DNA of 24,404 nt from Sulfuricystis sp964478415 (lineage in GTDB: Bacteria > Pseudomonadota > Gammaproteobacteria > Burkholderiales > Rhodocyclaceae): NCBI GenBank assembly GCA_964478415.1, contig CAYZII010000030.1, forward strand, positions 1 to 24,404, in the 5' to 3' direction. The notes beneath the pieces were generated by a model that searched no databases, was not told where the DNA came from, and saw only the letters and a list, made by a program, of their open reading frames with translations. This document shows, one piece after another, positions 1 to 9,143 of this stretch (its first letter is position 1; every line of letters begins with the position of its first letter). Made by a program: the position numbers and the translations under genes.

Positions 1-1092
1 CGAGATGCCGAGGTTGGCGTGCTTGCTCTCGCCGGGGCCGTTGACGACGCAGCCCATCACGGCGACCGTCATGTCCTCGACGCCGCGATAGCGCAGCTTC
101 CATTCGGGCATCTTCGCGCGCACATAGGTCTGGATGTCCTGCGCCAACTCCTGGAAGAAGGTGCTGCTTGTGCGACCGCAGCCGGGGCAAGCCACCACCA
201 TCGGCACGAAAGCCCGCAGCCCCATGGTCTGGAGGATTTCCTGCGCGACGACGACCTCCTTGGTGCGGCTCTCGCCCGGTTCGGGCGTCAGCGACACACG
301 AATCGTGTCGCCGATGCCTTCCTGCAGCAACACAGCCAGCGCCGCCGTCGAGGCGACGATGCCCTTGCTGCCCATGCCGGCCTCGGTCAGTCCGAGATGC
401 AACGGATAGTCGCAACGCGCGGCAAGCTCCCGGTAGATCGCGATCAGATCCTGCACGCCGGAGACCTTACAGGAGAGCACGATCGCATCGCCGGGTAGCC
501 CTAGCGTTTCGGCCCGGCCGGCCGATTCGAGTGCGGAAGTCACCATCGCTTCGCGCATCAGCTCGGTGGCGTCCTTCGGCTCGGCACGCCTTGCGTTTTC
601 GTCCATCAGGCGCGCGAGCAAATCCTGATCGAGACTGCCCCAATTGACGCCGATGCGCACCGGCTTGCGGTATTTGCAGGCGAACTCGATCATTTGCGCG
701 AACTGCTCGTCCCGTTTCGCACCCTTGCCGACGTTGCCGGGATTGATGCGCAGCTTGTCGAGTGCCGCGGCGCACTCGGGCACTTCGGCGAGCAGCTTGT
801 GGCCATTGAAGTGGAAATCGCCGACCAATGGCACATCCAGGCCGAGCTGGGCGAGCCGCTCCTTGATCTTCGGCACGGCCGCCGCCGCCTCGCGGGTATT
901 CACGGTGACGCGGACGATCTCCGAGCCGGCGCGCGCGAGTTCGGCGATTTGCTGCGCGGTGGCGAAAACGTCCGCCGTATCGGTGTTGGTCATCGACTGG
1001 ATGGCGATCGGTGCCGTGCCACCAACGCCGACTTTGCCGACCATCACGCAACGTGTCGGCCGGCGCAGTGGAATCTGAGCGCTCATCGTCAT
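1..1092 (-). CDS. ispG: IspG, 4-hydroxy-3-methylbut-2-enyl-diphosphate synthase (3' end cut by the window)
   Basis: IspG (GcpE) is the [4Fe-4S] enzyme that reductively opens the cyclic diphosphate MEcPP to HMBPP, the penultimate step of the MEP isoprenoid pathway in the cytosol. The frame is open from the ATG at 1092 to base 1, 364 codons. The N-terminal barrel region contains IQSMTNTDT and GDFHFNGH. The C-terminal cluster region has ACPGCGR (first Cys near residue 302) and GCVVNGPGE, which supply the three cluster cysteines and the conserved Glu. The family in this group is longer, so roughly 45-60 C-terminal residues probably lie beyond the edge. The ATG at 1092 overlaps the TGA of the upstream rodZ-like gene (ATGA), suggesting coupling; an in-frame ATG at 1086 is the alternative start. 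It is the last visible gene of the ndk-rlmN-pilF-rodZ-ispG operon. Confidence 0.96.
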   Translation of the reverse strand, partial: MTMSAQIPLRRPTRCVMVGKVGVGGTAPIAIQSMTNTDTADVFATAQQIAELARAGSEIVRVTVNTREAAAAVPKIKERLAQLGLDVPLVGDFHFNGHKLLAEVPECAAALDKLRINPGNVGKGAKRDEQFAQMIEFACKYRKPVRIGVNWGSLDQDLLARLMDENARRAEPKDATELMREAMVTSALESAGRAETLGLPGDAIVLSCKVSGVQDLIAIYRELAARCDYPLHLGLTEAGMGSKGIVASTAALAVLLQEGIGDTIRVSLTPEPGESRTKEVVVAQEILQTMGLRAFVPMVVACPGCGRTSSTFFQELAQDIQTYVRAKMPEWKLRYRGVEDMTVAVMGCVVNGPGESKHANLGIS

Positions 1093-1937
1093 TCGAGTTT
1101 CAGACGTGCCACCTCGGCACGCGTATGGGGGGCGAGATCGATGGGCTGCCCGTTATAGGTCAATGTCACCTTGCCGGCATTGCCGATCACGAGATCGAAC
1201 GGAGGCTGTCCCGTCAGTTGCAGCTCACTGCCCGGCGGATTCTCACCACTATGCAGAATCCGTTTGCTGGCATCGGTGATCTCGACCCAGGAGCGGTCGG
1301 CAAACGACAAACGCAAGGACGGAGTGGCCGGTTCGGCACTGGGGGCTGGCGGTGAAGACGTTGCAGACGCTTCCTCAGGGACGGCGGCTGGAAAAGGTGC
1401 CGGGTTCCCGGCCGCTAGAGGAGAAGGCTGTTTAACCGGCGATTGCAGCGAACTCGCGGTCGAGGCAGTCGTCGTCTGCACTGGCTGAGGCGCCGGCCCG
1501 AAGAAATGCCATAGCGCCAGCAACAGCGCAGCCAAGAACAGCACCAATGCCACGCGCAGCAATGACGAAGCGAGCCTCAACCCTTGCGGCTCACTGGCGA
1601 CCCCCATGTTGTCCGGCGGCCGGACCTCGCTGGGGCCTCTCGGCAGTGTGGCTTCGAGTTGCTGCAATAAAGGCGCCGCATCGAGCTTCAGGAGCTTGGC
1701 ATAATTGCGCACGAAACCGCGCACGATCGTCGCGCCGGGCAAGGCGTCATAATCATCGGCTTCGAGCGCGGCGATCTGGCGTGGGCTGAATTTCAGCGCC
1801 TGGGCGATGTCATCCTGCGTCAGCTGCGCCGCCTCGCGCGCTGCCTTGAGGCGTGCGCCGACCGTCATCGGCTCGGGCTGCGATGACTGCGTCGCATCAA
1901 CCCGACTGGCGACGTTGGTTTCGGCCTCCTGCGCCAT
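1089..1937 (-). CDS. rodZ: RodZ-like helix-turn-helix membrane protein
   Basis: 282 residues with the RodZ architecture: a cytoplasmic Xre-like helix-turn-helix (about 26-90, with LKAAREAAQLTQDDIAQALK and the LPGATIVRGFVRNYAKLL segment), one membrane helix (about 125-146), a Pro/Ser/Ala-rich periplasmic linker (148-207) and a C-terminal beta domain like DUF4115 (208-282, with SWVEITDASKRILHSG). In the family, RodZ links MreB filaments to the elongation machinery and helps set rod shape. The frame stays open upstream to 2072, but those extra residues lie inside the preceding pilF-like gene and look unlike protein, so the ATG at 1937 is chosen; it sits five bases after the upstream stop. The 3' end overlaps ispG by four bases. 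The family assignment is solid; a role in cell shape is inferred from it. Confidence 0.9.
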   Translation of the reverse strand: MAQEAETNVASRVDATQSSQPEPMTVGARLKAAREAAQLTQDDIAQALKFSPRQIAALEADDYDALPGATIVRGFVRNYAKLLKLDAAPLLQQLEATLPRGPSEVRPPDNMGVASEPQGLRLASSLLRVALVLFLAALLLALWHFFGPAPQPVQTTTASTASSLQSPVKQPSPLAAGNPAPFPAAVPEEASATSSPPAPSAEPATPSLRLSFADRSWVEITDASKRILHSGENPPGSELQLTGQPPFDLVIGNAGKVTLTYNGQPIDLAPHTRAEVARLKLE

Positions 1938-1942
1938 TTCGT

Positions 1943-2754
1943 TCAATCGAACGCTCCCCGCAACATCAGCTGATACTCGGCCGAATCGCGGAACTTCTTG
2001 CGCAGGATGGCCATATTGGCCGCCTCGCCCTCGCGGTCGCCAAGCTTGTGGGCGATGCGCAAGGCCATCCAAGCGGTCTCCGCGGTCGGTTCGATCTTTT
2101 CATGCAGCTTGCGCAGCCACTCGCGAGCCTCATCGAAGCGCCCGCGCCGGTAATCGATCTCGGCGAGCAGATAATAGGCGCGTAAAGCATTCGAATCCAG
2201 TTTCAAGGCGCGGAAGAGGTAGGACTCGGCGGCGACGTCATCCTTGTCCAGCAGCTTGCATACGCCCATGTTGAGCGAGGCGGCGGCGGGCGTTTTGTAG
2301 AGCGGATTGCGCAACGCCTTTTCGAAATAGGCGTAGGACTCCTTGACCCTGCCGGTCTGGCAAAGGAACCAGCCGAAGTTGTTACTGAACTCCGCATTCT
2401 CGGGTGCCAGGGCCAGCGCCTGGCGGAAAGCCGTTTCGGCCTCGGCATTCTGACCGAGCGCCATGTGCACGAGCCCTTTCAGATTGTAGGCAGGGGCATA
2501 ACTGTCCAGGCTGTCGAGGGCGATCCTGGCCTCGTTGAGGGCGATTTCATATTGCCTGTCACTCAGATACGCCAATCCGAGTTCGGTATGCGCCCTCGCC
2601 CGCTCACGTGCATCCGCGACGACGGGCGGGCCGATCGCTGTGGCTTGTTCGAGATCAGGCAGAGGTTCGGGCTTGGGGGGAGTGGGCGTGGTAGCGGCAC
2701 ATGCCGCCAACAGCACAGCCAAAACAAACGTCACAGAGGAGGAACGGACGAACA

Positions 2755-2758
<4 letters not shown>
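1943..2758 (-). CDS. pilF: PilF/PilW-type TPR lipoprotein, type IV pilus biogenesis
   Basis: 271-residue lipoprotein. The N-terminus is a signal peptide with lipobox LLAAC, Cys at residue 20, followed by a Pro-rich linker and tandem TPR repeats (AHTELGLAYLSDRQYEIALN, APAYNLKGLVHMALGQNAEA, and later ones). The segment NNFGWFLCQTGRVKESYAYF and the following NPLYKTP match PilF/PilW, the outer-membrane pilotin that helps the PilQ secretin assemble in type IV pili. The ATG at 2758 overlaps the TGA of rlmN (ATGA); a second ATG follows directly at 2755. The frame is open further upstream to 2989 but that part is antiparallel shadow inside rlmN. Its place between rlmN and rodZ is the usual betaproteobacterial order. 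No other pilus genes are in the window. Confidence 0.9.
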
Positions 2759-3861
<1,103 letters not shown>

Positions 3862-3880
3862 CACGCGTCACCGGTGGCTC

Positions 3881-4309
3881 TCACCGGCCAGAAAACACCT
3901 CCAGCTCCGGGAAGAAATAGGCGATCTCGGTCTTGGCGGTCTCCGGCCCGTCCGAACCATGCACCGCATTGGCATCGATGCTCTCGGCGAAGTCGGCGCG
4001 GATCGTGCCCGGCGCGGCCTTCTTCGGATCCGTGGCACCCATCAGCTCGCGGTTCTTCGCGATGGCGTTCTCGCCTTCGAGCACCTGGATCATCACCGGC
4101 CCGGAGGTCATGAACTTGACTAAGTCCTTGAAGAAGGGCCGCTCTTTATGGACGGCGTAGAAACCGGCCGCTTCGCGTTCGGACAGCCAAGCCATCCGGG
4201 CGGCGACGATCTTCAGGCCGTTGGTCTCAAAACGGGAGTAAATCTTGCCGATCACGTTTTTCGCCACGGCATCGGGTTTGATGATCGACAGGGTGCGTTC
4301 GATTGCCAT
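3881..4309 (-). CDS. ndk: Nucleoside diphosphate kinase
   Basis: 142-residue cytosolic enzyme that moves the gamma-phosphate from ATP to other (d)NDPs through a phosphohistidine. The active-site His is H117 in NAVHGSDGPETAKTEIAYFF, and the N-terminal ERTLSIIKPDAVAKN motif holds K11. The length is that of the short bacterial family. An in-frame TTG at 4318 would add three residues; the ATG at 4309 is preferred because it has a GAAAGG Shine-Dalgarno (4320-4325) ten bases upstream. It is the first gene of the minus-strand housekeeping operon. The 140-base gap upstream holds the TRAP-operon terminator and an AT-rich leader likely to contain the operon promoter. Confidence 0.97.
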   Translation of the reverse strand: MAIERTLSIIKPDAVAKNVIGKIYSRFETNGLKIVAARMAWLSEREAAGFYAVHKERPFFKDLVKFMTSGPVMIQVLEGENAIAKNRELMGATDPKKAAPGTIRADFAESIDANAVHGSDGPETAKTEIAYFFPELEVFSGR

Positions 4310-4363
4310 TTTTTGCAAGCCTTTCTTTTCTGCAACGATGGGTTGATAAAAGAATAAATAATA

Positions 4364-4369
4364 ATTTTA
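4364..4369 (-). promoter_or_regulatory. Possible -10 element of the ndk operon promoter
   Basis: The minus strand reads TAAAAT here (five of six matches to TATAAT) inside an unusually AT-rich stretch between the TRAP terminator and ndk. No convincing -35 hexamer is found 16-18 bases upstream, so the element is tentative. The gene order argues that a promoter must lie in this gap, because the upstream TRAP operon is closed by an intrinsic terminator. Confidence 0.3.
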
Positions 4370-4405
4370 TCGCAGAAAGGCTCCGCGACAGCGGCTGCCC
4401 GATAG

Positions 4406-4430
4406 AAAAAAGCCCGGCCGCAGCCGGGCT
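4406..4430 (-). terminator. Intrinsic terminator of the TRAP operon
   Basis: On the minus strand a perfect 8-bp GC-rich stem (AGCCCGGC / GCCGGGCT, 4411-4418 with 4423-4430) with a four-base loop is followed at once by a run of six T (4406-4411). It lies about 20 bases after the dctM stop, so it should end the dctP-dctQ-dctM transcript and insulate ndk. Confidence 0.88.
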
Positions 4431-4451
4431 TGCGATGAGATCCAACGAAAC

Positions 4452-5735
4452 TTACATCATGCCGAGCGTCTTCGGCAGCCAGGTGGTGATTACTGGCACA
4501 TAGGTGATGATGATCAGGAACAGCAGCATCGTCAGCAGCCAGGGCGCGACGGCCTTGGCGCAATCGGTCAGTCCCATCTTGCCGATGCCGCTGGCCACGT
4601 AAAGATTCAGACCTACCGGCGGGGTGATCATGCCGATCTCCATGTTCACCGTGATCATCACCCCGAAATGGATCGGGTCGATACCGAGCTTCATCGCGAT
4701 CGGGAACAGAATTGGTGCGGTGATCAGGATGATCGAGGAGGGTTCCATGAAGCTACCCATCACCAACAACAGGACATTGACCGCGACGAGAAAGCCAATC
4801 TTGCCCATGCCGGATTCGAGGATCCACTGGGCAATACTCTGCGGAATCTGTTCATTGGTGAGAATGAACGAGAACAACACCGCATTGGTGATGATGTAGA
4901 GCAGCATCGCACTCATGTTCGCCGAGTTGAGCAGCACCTTCGGCACATCGGCGAGCCTCAGGTCCTTATAGACGAACACCGCAATGAAGAACGCATACAC
5001 GGCGCTCATCGCCGCCGCTTCGGTCGGCGTAAACAAGCCGCTGTAGATGCCGCCGATGACGACGAGGATCAAGAGCAGACCCCAGATCGACTGACGAAAT
5101 GCCTGCCAGCGTTCCTGCCAGGAATGGTGCCGCTCGCGTGGGTAGTTGCCTTTGTGCGCCTGCCACCAGGTGGTCAAGCCCAGCATCAGGGCCAACAAAA
5201 GACCAGGAATCACACCAGCGATGAACAGCGCGCCGATCGAGCTGTTGGTGCTGACCGCATACATCACCATCACGATCGACGGCGGGATCAAAATGCCCAT
5301 GCCGCCCGAGGACGAGATCACACCGATGCCAAAAGGCTTCGGATAGCCGGCACGCATCATCGCCGGCAGCATGATCGAGCCGATTGCCACCACGGTCGCC
5401 GGGCTGGAACCCGAGACGGCTGCGAACAGCGCACAGGCAAACACTGAACTCATGCCCAGCCCGCCACGGAAATGACCGACCATCGCGGTGGCGAAAGCAA
5501 TCATGCGGCGCGCCACGCCACCGTGGGTCAGGAAATTGCCGGCGAGGATGAAGAAAGGGATGGCCATGATCTCGAACTTCTCGATGCCGGTGAAGAGTTT
5601 CAAGGCCACCGATTCGAGCGGCACCTGGGTAAAGGCAAACAGGAAGGTCAGCACCGTGAGGCCGAGCGAGATCGACACCGGCATGCCGGTCAGCATCAAG
5701 AGGACCAGCAGCAGAAAGATGATCGCGGCACTCAT
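4452..5735 (-). CDS. dctM: TRAP transporter large permease, DctM family
   Basis: 427-residue, strongly hydrophobic inner-membrane protein with about a dozen membrane segments, the usual size and pattern of DctM, the ion-coupled transport subunit of TRAP systems. Family-typical stretches are FEIMAIPFFILAGNFLTHGG near residue 55, the loop AVSGSSPATVVAIGSIMLPA, SGGMGILIPPSIVMVMYAV, the repeat-equivalent GSFMEPSSIILITAPILFPI, and MEIGMITPPVGLNLYVASGI close to the C-terminus. Two pseudo-symmetric halves are visible. The ATG overlaps the dctQ stop (ATGA), so the two permease subunits are probably made in step. A perfect terminator follows the stop. Confidence 0.96.
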   Translation of the reverse strand: MSAAIIFLLLVLLMLTGMPVSISLGLTVLTFLFAFTQVPLESVALKLFTGIEKFEIMAIPFFILAGNFLTHGGVARRMIAFATAMVGHFRGGLGMSSVFACALFAAVSGSSPATVVAIGSIMLPAMMRAGYPKPFGIGVISSSGGMGILIPPSIVMVMYAVSTNSSIGALFIAGVIPGLLLALMLGLTTWWQAHKGNYPRERHHSWQERWQAFRQSIWGLLLILVVIGGIYSGLFTPTEAAAMSAVYAFFIAVFVYKDLRLADVPKVLLNSANMSAMLLYIITNAVLFSFILTNEQIPQSIAQWILESGMGKIGFLVAVNVLLLVMGSFMEPSSIILITAPILFPIAMKLGIDPIHFGVMITVNMEIGMITPPVGLNLYVASGIGKMGLTDCAKAVAPWLLTMLLFLIIITYVPVITTWLPKTLGMM

Positions 5736-6427
5736 CGGCGCTCTCCCCGCTCCTCCTCGGCGACGATGTGGTGATGTTTCAGATCGCGCGGATGCAGATT
5801 GTCGTCCATGCCGTAGGGGTTGACTTCGACCGGCAGCTGGTCTTCTTCGATGCCTTCGACGTGGCCATGCTCATGGTGCGGGAGTGCGCCGGTGCGGAGG
5901 AAGACCACCATCACCTGTAGGAAACGGAAGCACATCAGGAAGGAACCGAGCGGGATCGCCGAATAGACGACCCAGGTCGGCCATTCCAGATCGGGGGTGG
6001 TCGGCCCTTCATAGAGCTCGCCGGTATCGAGACCGAGAAGCTTGAAGATGCCGTAGTGAGCGCCGTTTTCCCAGACGAAATGGGCGCCCAGCGTGCCAAT
6101 GATGCCCGTGAATACCGCACCGGCCAGCAGACCGAACACGATGAATTTGCTACGCGTCCGGTCTTCCAGGCGATTGATCAGCACATCGACGCCGACATGG
6201 ATGCCCGTCCTGACACCGTAGGCGGCGCCGAACTTGGCCAACCAGACGAACATGATGATGCAAAGCTCCTGGGCCCAGGAAAGATTCAGCGAGATCAACC
6301 AGTCCTGCACGACCGGGATCGGCCAGCCCGAAGCGTAACGGTGGATCACGGCGACGAAAATGATCAGGGTCGCTGCGCCCATCAGGAAGGTGATGAGCCA
6401 TTCCTCGAGGTGATCGAGAACCTTCAT
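5732..6427 (-). CDS. dctQ: TRAP transporter small permease, DctQ family, with His-rich tail
   Basis: 231 residues with four predicted membrane helices (about 11-29, 52-70, 93-115, 151-176) and the DctQ motif GVRTGIHVGVDVL (71-83). DctQ pairs with DctM to form the membrane part of a TRAP carrier. The start at 6427 is preferred to an in-frame upstream codon at 6460, because it follows GAGAG at a workable distance and begins the hydrophobic domain correctly. After the last helix there is a 50-residue charged tail (182-231) with eight His, including HHEHGH and HHH, and many Glu/Asp. That tail is longer than in the best-known DctQ proteins and could bind metal, though this is only an inference. 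The gene lies behind a hairpin that may lower its expression relative to dctP. Confidence 0.93.
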   Translation of the reverse strand: MKVLDHLEEWLITFLMGAATLIIFVAVIHRYASGWPIPVVQDWLISLNLSWAQELCIIMFVWLAKFGAAYGVRTGIHVGVDVLINRLEDRTRSKFIVFGLLAGAVFTGIIGTLGAHFVWENGAHYGIFKLLGLDTGELYEGPTTPDLEWPTWVVYSAIPLGSFLMCFRFLQVMVVFLRTGALPHHEHGHVEGIEEDQLPVEVNPYGMDDNLHPRDLKHHHIVAEEERGERR

Positions 6428-6439
6428 GACTGCACTCTC

Positions 6440-6472
6440 AAAAAACGATGCGGGGAGCATTGCGCTCCCCGC
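6440..6472 (-). terminator. Hairpin plus T-run between dctP and dctQ (probable attenuator)
   Basis: The minus strand forms a perfect 9-bp stem (GCGGGGAGC / GCTCCCCGC, 6450-6458 with 6464-6472) with a five-base loop, then ATCG, then six T (6440-6445). The four-base gap between stem and T-run makes it a leaky rather than complete terminator. In binding-protein transporters such hairpins raise the amount of binding protein relative to the permease by partial termination and by protecting the upstream mRNA 3' end. Confidence 0.7.
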
Positions 6473-6488
6473 CCGCCTTACGCACGTA

Positions 6489-7493
6489 TCAAAGCTTGCC
6501 GGGATCGAAGCCGGTTTCCTTGTACACCGCCTGGATCAGATCCTTGCCGATGCGATTGGCCATCTGCTCATGCACCTTGACCAGCGCCTTCTTCCAGGCC
6601 TTCTTCTGTTCGGGTGTGAGTGTGATGATCTCGCTCTTGCCGGACTTCTTGACCGCCTCCAGCGCCTGATCGTTTTCCATCTTGGCAATCTGGTTCGCAT
6701 AGCGGGTGGCCTGTTCCATCGCGTCTTCGAGCTGGGCACGAATGTCGGCCGGCAGGCTGTCCCAGAACTTCTTGTTTACGATCACCGCATAGCCGAGATA
6801 ACCGTGATCCGACAGGGTCACGTATTTCTGCACTTCGTGCATCTTCTGGGTATAGAGGTTCGAAGGCGGATTCTCGGTGCCATCGACCACGCCGGTTTGC
6901 AGCGCTTGATAGACCTCGGAGAACGCCATCTTCTGTGGCAGGGCACCCAATGCACGCATCTGCGCGTCGAGCACGTTCGAGGACTGGATGCGCATCTTCA
7001 GGCCTTTGAAATCATCGGGCACACGCAGCGGCTTGTTCGCGCTCATCACCTTGAAGCCATTGTCCCAGTAAGCCAAGCCCAGAATGCCCTTGCTTTCAAG
7101 CTTCTTGAGCAGCGACTTGCCGACCGGGCCGGTCGTGACCTTGTGCAATTCTTCGTAGTTGTCGAAGATAAACGGCAGGTCGAAGAGTTCGAATTCCTTG
7201 ACGCCCAAGGGGCCGAATTTGGCCAGCGAGGGTGCCAGCATCTGCACGGCACCCAGTTGCAGCGCCTCGAGCTCTTCCTTGTCCTTGTAGAGCGTGCTGT
7301 TCGGATAGACCTCGACCTTGACGCGCCCTTTGGTCAGCTCCTCGGCCTTCTGCTTGAAGAACTCGGCGCCTTTGCCCTTCGGCGTGTCGGCGGCCACGAC
7401 ATGGCTGAACTTGATGACGATCGGCTGCTGGGCCAGTGCCGTACAGGCAAATGCGGCTGTCAGCAGACCCATCATGATGGTGCGCAGTTTCAT
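6489..7493 (-). CDS. dctP: TRAP transporter solute-binding protein, DctP family
   Basis: 334-residue periplasmic binding protein. A Sec signal peptide (MKLRTIMMGLLTAAFACTALA, cleavage near 21/22) is followed by the DctP fold. LKMRIQSSNVLDAQMRALGA contains R168, the arginine that pairs with the substrate carboxylate in the family, and GVVDGTENPPSNLYTQK (201-217) is the usual hinge and binding segment. The ligand is therefore probably a carboxylate; C4-dicarboxylates are most likely for this DctP subgroup but cannot be fixed from sequence. The ATG has a strong GAGGAG Shine-Dalgarno at 7501-7506, seven bases upstream. It is the first gene of the dctP-dctQ-dctM operon; no DctS/DctR sensor pair lies beside it. 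Confidence 0.96.
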   Translation of the reverse strand: MKLRTIMMGLLTAAFACTALAQQPIVIKFSHVVAADTPKGKGAEFFKQKAEELTKGRVKVEVYPNSTLYKDKEELEALQLGAVQMLAPSLAKFGPLGVKEFELFDLPFIFDNYEELHKVTTGPVGKSLLKKLESKGILGLAYWDNGFKVMSANKPLRVPDDFKGLKMRIQSSNVLDAQMRALGALPQKMAFSEVYQALQTGVVDGTENPPSNLYTQKMHEVQKYVTLSDHGYLGYAVIVNKKFWDSLPADIRAQLEDAMEQATRYANQIAKMENDQALEAVKKSGKSEIITLTPEQKKAWKKALVKVHEQMANRIGKDLIQAVYKETGFDPGKL

Positions 7494-7679
7494 TGGTTAT
7501 CTCCTCGTTAGACGCTGTAATCGGGCGACAAAACACACTTGCGTCCTGCCGCACAGGTAGGGTGACGATACCCTCCTCCCGCGGGCGCACGCCATTGTGG
7601 TTTTCCGCAGCGATGTGCCCCGGCAAGACGCAATGGCGTGAAGGTTTAAACTTCCCCCTTTTCACGAAACGGTCGCCCG
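7494..7679. promoter_or_regulatory. Divergent dctP / mltD regulatory region with a 10-bp inverted repeat
   Basis: This 186-base gap must hold the promoters of dctP (left) and mltD (right). A perfect inverted repeat, CACGCCATTG (7588-7597) and CAATGGCGTG (7631-7640), has arm centres 43 bases apart, about four helical turns. That spacing suits two half-sites of a regulator bound on one DNA face, or a long hairpin. I see no convincing -35/-10 pair for either gene. Confidence 0.5.
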
Positions 7680-9122
7680 ATGAATTTTGCTTTGCGCCTC
7701 AGCCTGATGATGATCTTGCTGCTCGGCGGCTGCGCATCGCTGCCAGGCGAGCAACCGACGGATATACCGCCGGGTTCCGCGGATGGCGTTGCGCCGTCCT
7801 CGTCTTTGGCGACTCCCCGCCCTTCCGCGCCATCCGCCAGCACGCCCTCTCTCCCGACCCCACGCACCCCACCTCCGCCTTTGCCGGTCGAGGCGCTGCA
7901 GGAGGATGTGCCACCATCGCTGGTCGATCTGACGATTCCCCCCGAGGACATCTGGCATCGCATCCGCCGTGGTTTCAGTATGCCCGATTTGCACGACCCG
8001 CTCGTCGCCCAGCACCAGTCGTGGTATCTGAACCGCCCCGAGATGTTGCGCCGCATTTTCGAGCGCGGACGACGCTATCTCTACCACATCCTCGAAGAGC
8101 TCGAAAAACGCGGCATGCCGAGCGAACTGGCGCTGCTGCCAATGGTCGAGAGCGCTTTCAACCCGCGCGCCGTCTCGCCATCGCGCGCAATGGGCATCTG
8201 GCAGTTCATCCCGTCGACGGGCAAACTCTACAACCTCGACCAGAACTGGTGGGTCGACGAACGCCGCGACATCATCGCCTCGACCGATGCAGCCTTGACC
8301 TATCTGCAAAAGATCTACGAAATGCATGGCGACTGGCATCTGGCGCTGGCTTCCTACAATTGGGGCGAAGGCGCCGTAGCGCGGGCGATCGCGAAGAATC
8401 AGGCCAAGGGGCTGCCGACCGATTACGCGAGCCTGACGATGCCAGCAGAGACACGCAACTATGTGCCCAAGCTGCAAGCGCTGAAAAACATCATCGCCCA
8501 ACCCGAGGTGTTCGGTATCTATCTGCCCCCCATTCCGAACCGCCCCTATTTCCAAACCGTCGAAAAACCGGCGCGCATCGATGTGGCGCTCGCCGCCGAA
8601 CTAGCCGGGATTTCCGTCGAGGAATTCGTCGCGCTGAACCCGGCTTACCACCGGCCGGTGATCGATGGGAATCAGGCCGGTGACGAATTACTGCTGCCGG
8701 TCGAGAAGATCGGCACCTTCATTGCCAACCTGGAACGCTACGAGGCCGAGGACAGGCCGCTGACACACTGGCTGACCTATACAATGAAGCGCGGCGACAC
8801 GCTCGCCAAGGTCGCCGCCCGCTACAAACTCAGCGAGGCGCGCCTCAGACAGATCAACGGCATCGCCGGCCGCGTCAAGGTCCGCCCGGGTTTCACGCTG
8901 CTGGTACCGCGACCAGGCTCCTCTGCGGCCGAAACCGTTGCCCGGGCACTGCCCGAGCCCCCCCCACTGCTCGCGGAACGCACCCACGCCAAGAAAAAAA
9001 GAAAAGCCAAGGCAGCGCCCAGCCGACTGCAGCCCGTCAGCGCCAAGAAATCCAAAACGGGTAAAAAGCCCGCCGTCCCGCCTCGGGCGAGCACACAGAA
9101 AAAGGTCGACAAACGTCATTAG
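7680..9122 (+). CDS. mltD: MltD-like membrane-bound lytic murein transglycosylase with LysM
   Basis: 480-residue lipoprotein that cleaves peptidoglycan glycan strands to 1,6-anhydro products at the inner face of the outer membrane. The signal peptide ends in lipobox LLGGC (Cys18), then comes a Pro/Ser/Thr-rich linker (21-75). The SLT catalytic domain (about 135-270) has the catalytic Glu157 in LLPMVESAFNPRAVS, then MGIWQFIPSTGKLYNL and LALASYNWGEGAV. A weak LysM-like stretch (about 298-342) and a clear LysM (364-411, TMKRGDTLAKVAARYKLSEA) bind the wall. The last 45 residues form a Lys/Arg-rich, Pro-containing tail. No strong Shine-Dalgarno is visible at the ATG, but the lipobox distance fixes the start. 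It is convergent with the ABC-transporter operon, 21 bases apart. Confidence 0.94.
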   Translation: MNFALRLSLMMILLLGGCASLPGEQPTDIPPGSADGVAPSSSLATPRPSAPSASTPSLPTPRTPPPPLPVEALQEDVPPSLVDLTIPPEDIWHRIRRGFSMPDLHDPLVAQHQSWYLNRPEMLRRIFERGRRYLYHILEELEKRGMPSELALLPMVESAFNPRAVSPSRAMGIWQFIPSTGKLYNLDQNWWVDERRDIIASTDAALTYLQKIYEMHGDWHLALASYNWGEGAVARAIAKNQAKGLPTDYASLTMPAETRNYVPKLQALKNIIAQPEVFGIYLPPIPNRPYFQTVEKPARIDVALAAELAGISVEEFVALNPAYHRPVIDGNQAGDELLLPVEKIGTFIANLERYEAEDRPLTHWLTYTMKRGDTLAKVAARYKLSEARLRQINGIAGRVKVRPGFTLLVPRPGSSAAETVARALPEPPPLLAERTHAKKKRKAKAAPSRLQPVSAKKSKTGKKPAVPPRASTQKKVDKRH

Positions 9123-9143
9123 GCGTAACACCTCCCCCGCTGA

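Noticed and set aside
467..1051. Arg-rich minus-strand open frame in the ispG region
   Set aside because: It is a wrong-frame reading of ispG, whose true frame is open to the window edge and carries the Fe-S motifs.
6426..7511. Long plus-strand open frame (361 codons) opposite dctP
   Set aside because: It mirrors the dctP codons on the other strand; dctP has a signal peptide, Shine-Dalgarno and full family match, while this frame has no recognisable domain.
7606..7624. Sigma-54-like GGCAC...CTGC upstream of dctP
   Set aside because: The GG and GC elements are nine, not ten, bases apart, which normally abolishes sigma-54 recognition.
7662..8555. Long minus-strand open frame opposite mltD
   Set aside because: It is the antisense shadow of a clear MltD domain set in GC-rich DNA and has no motif of its own.
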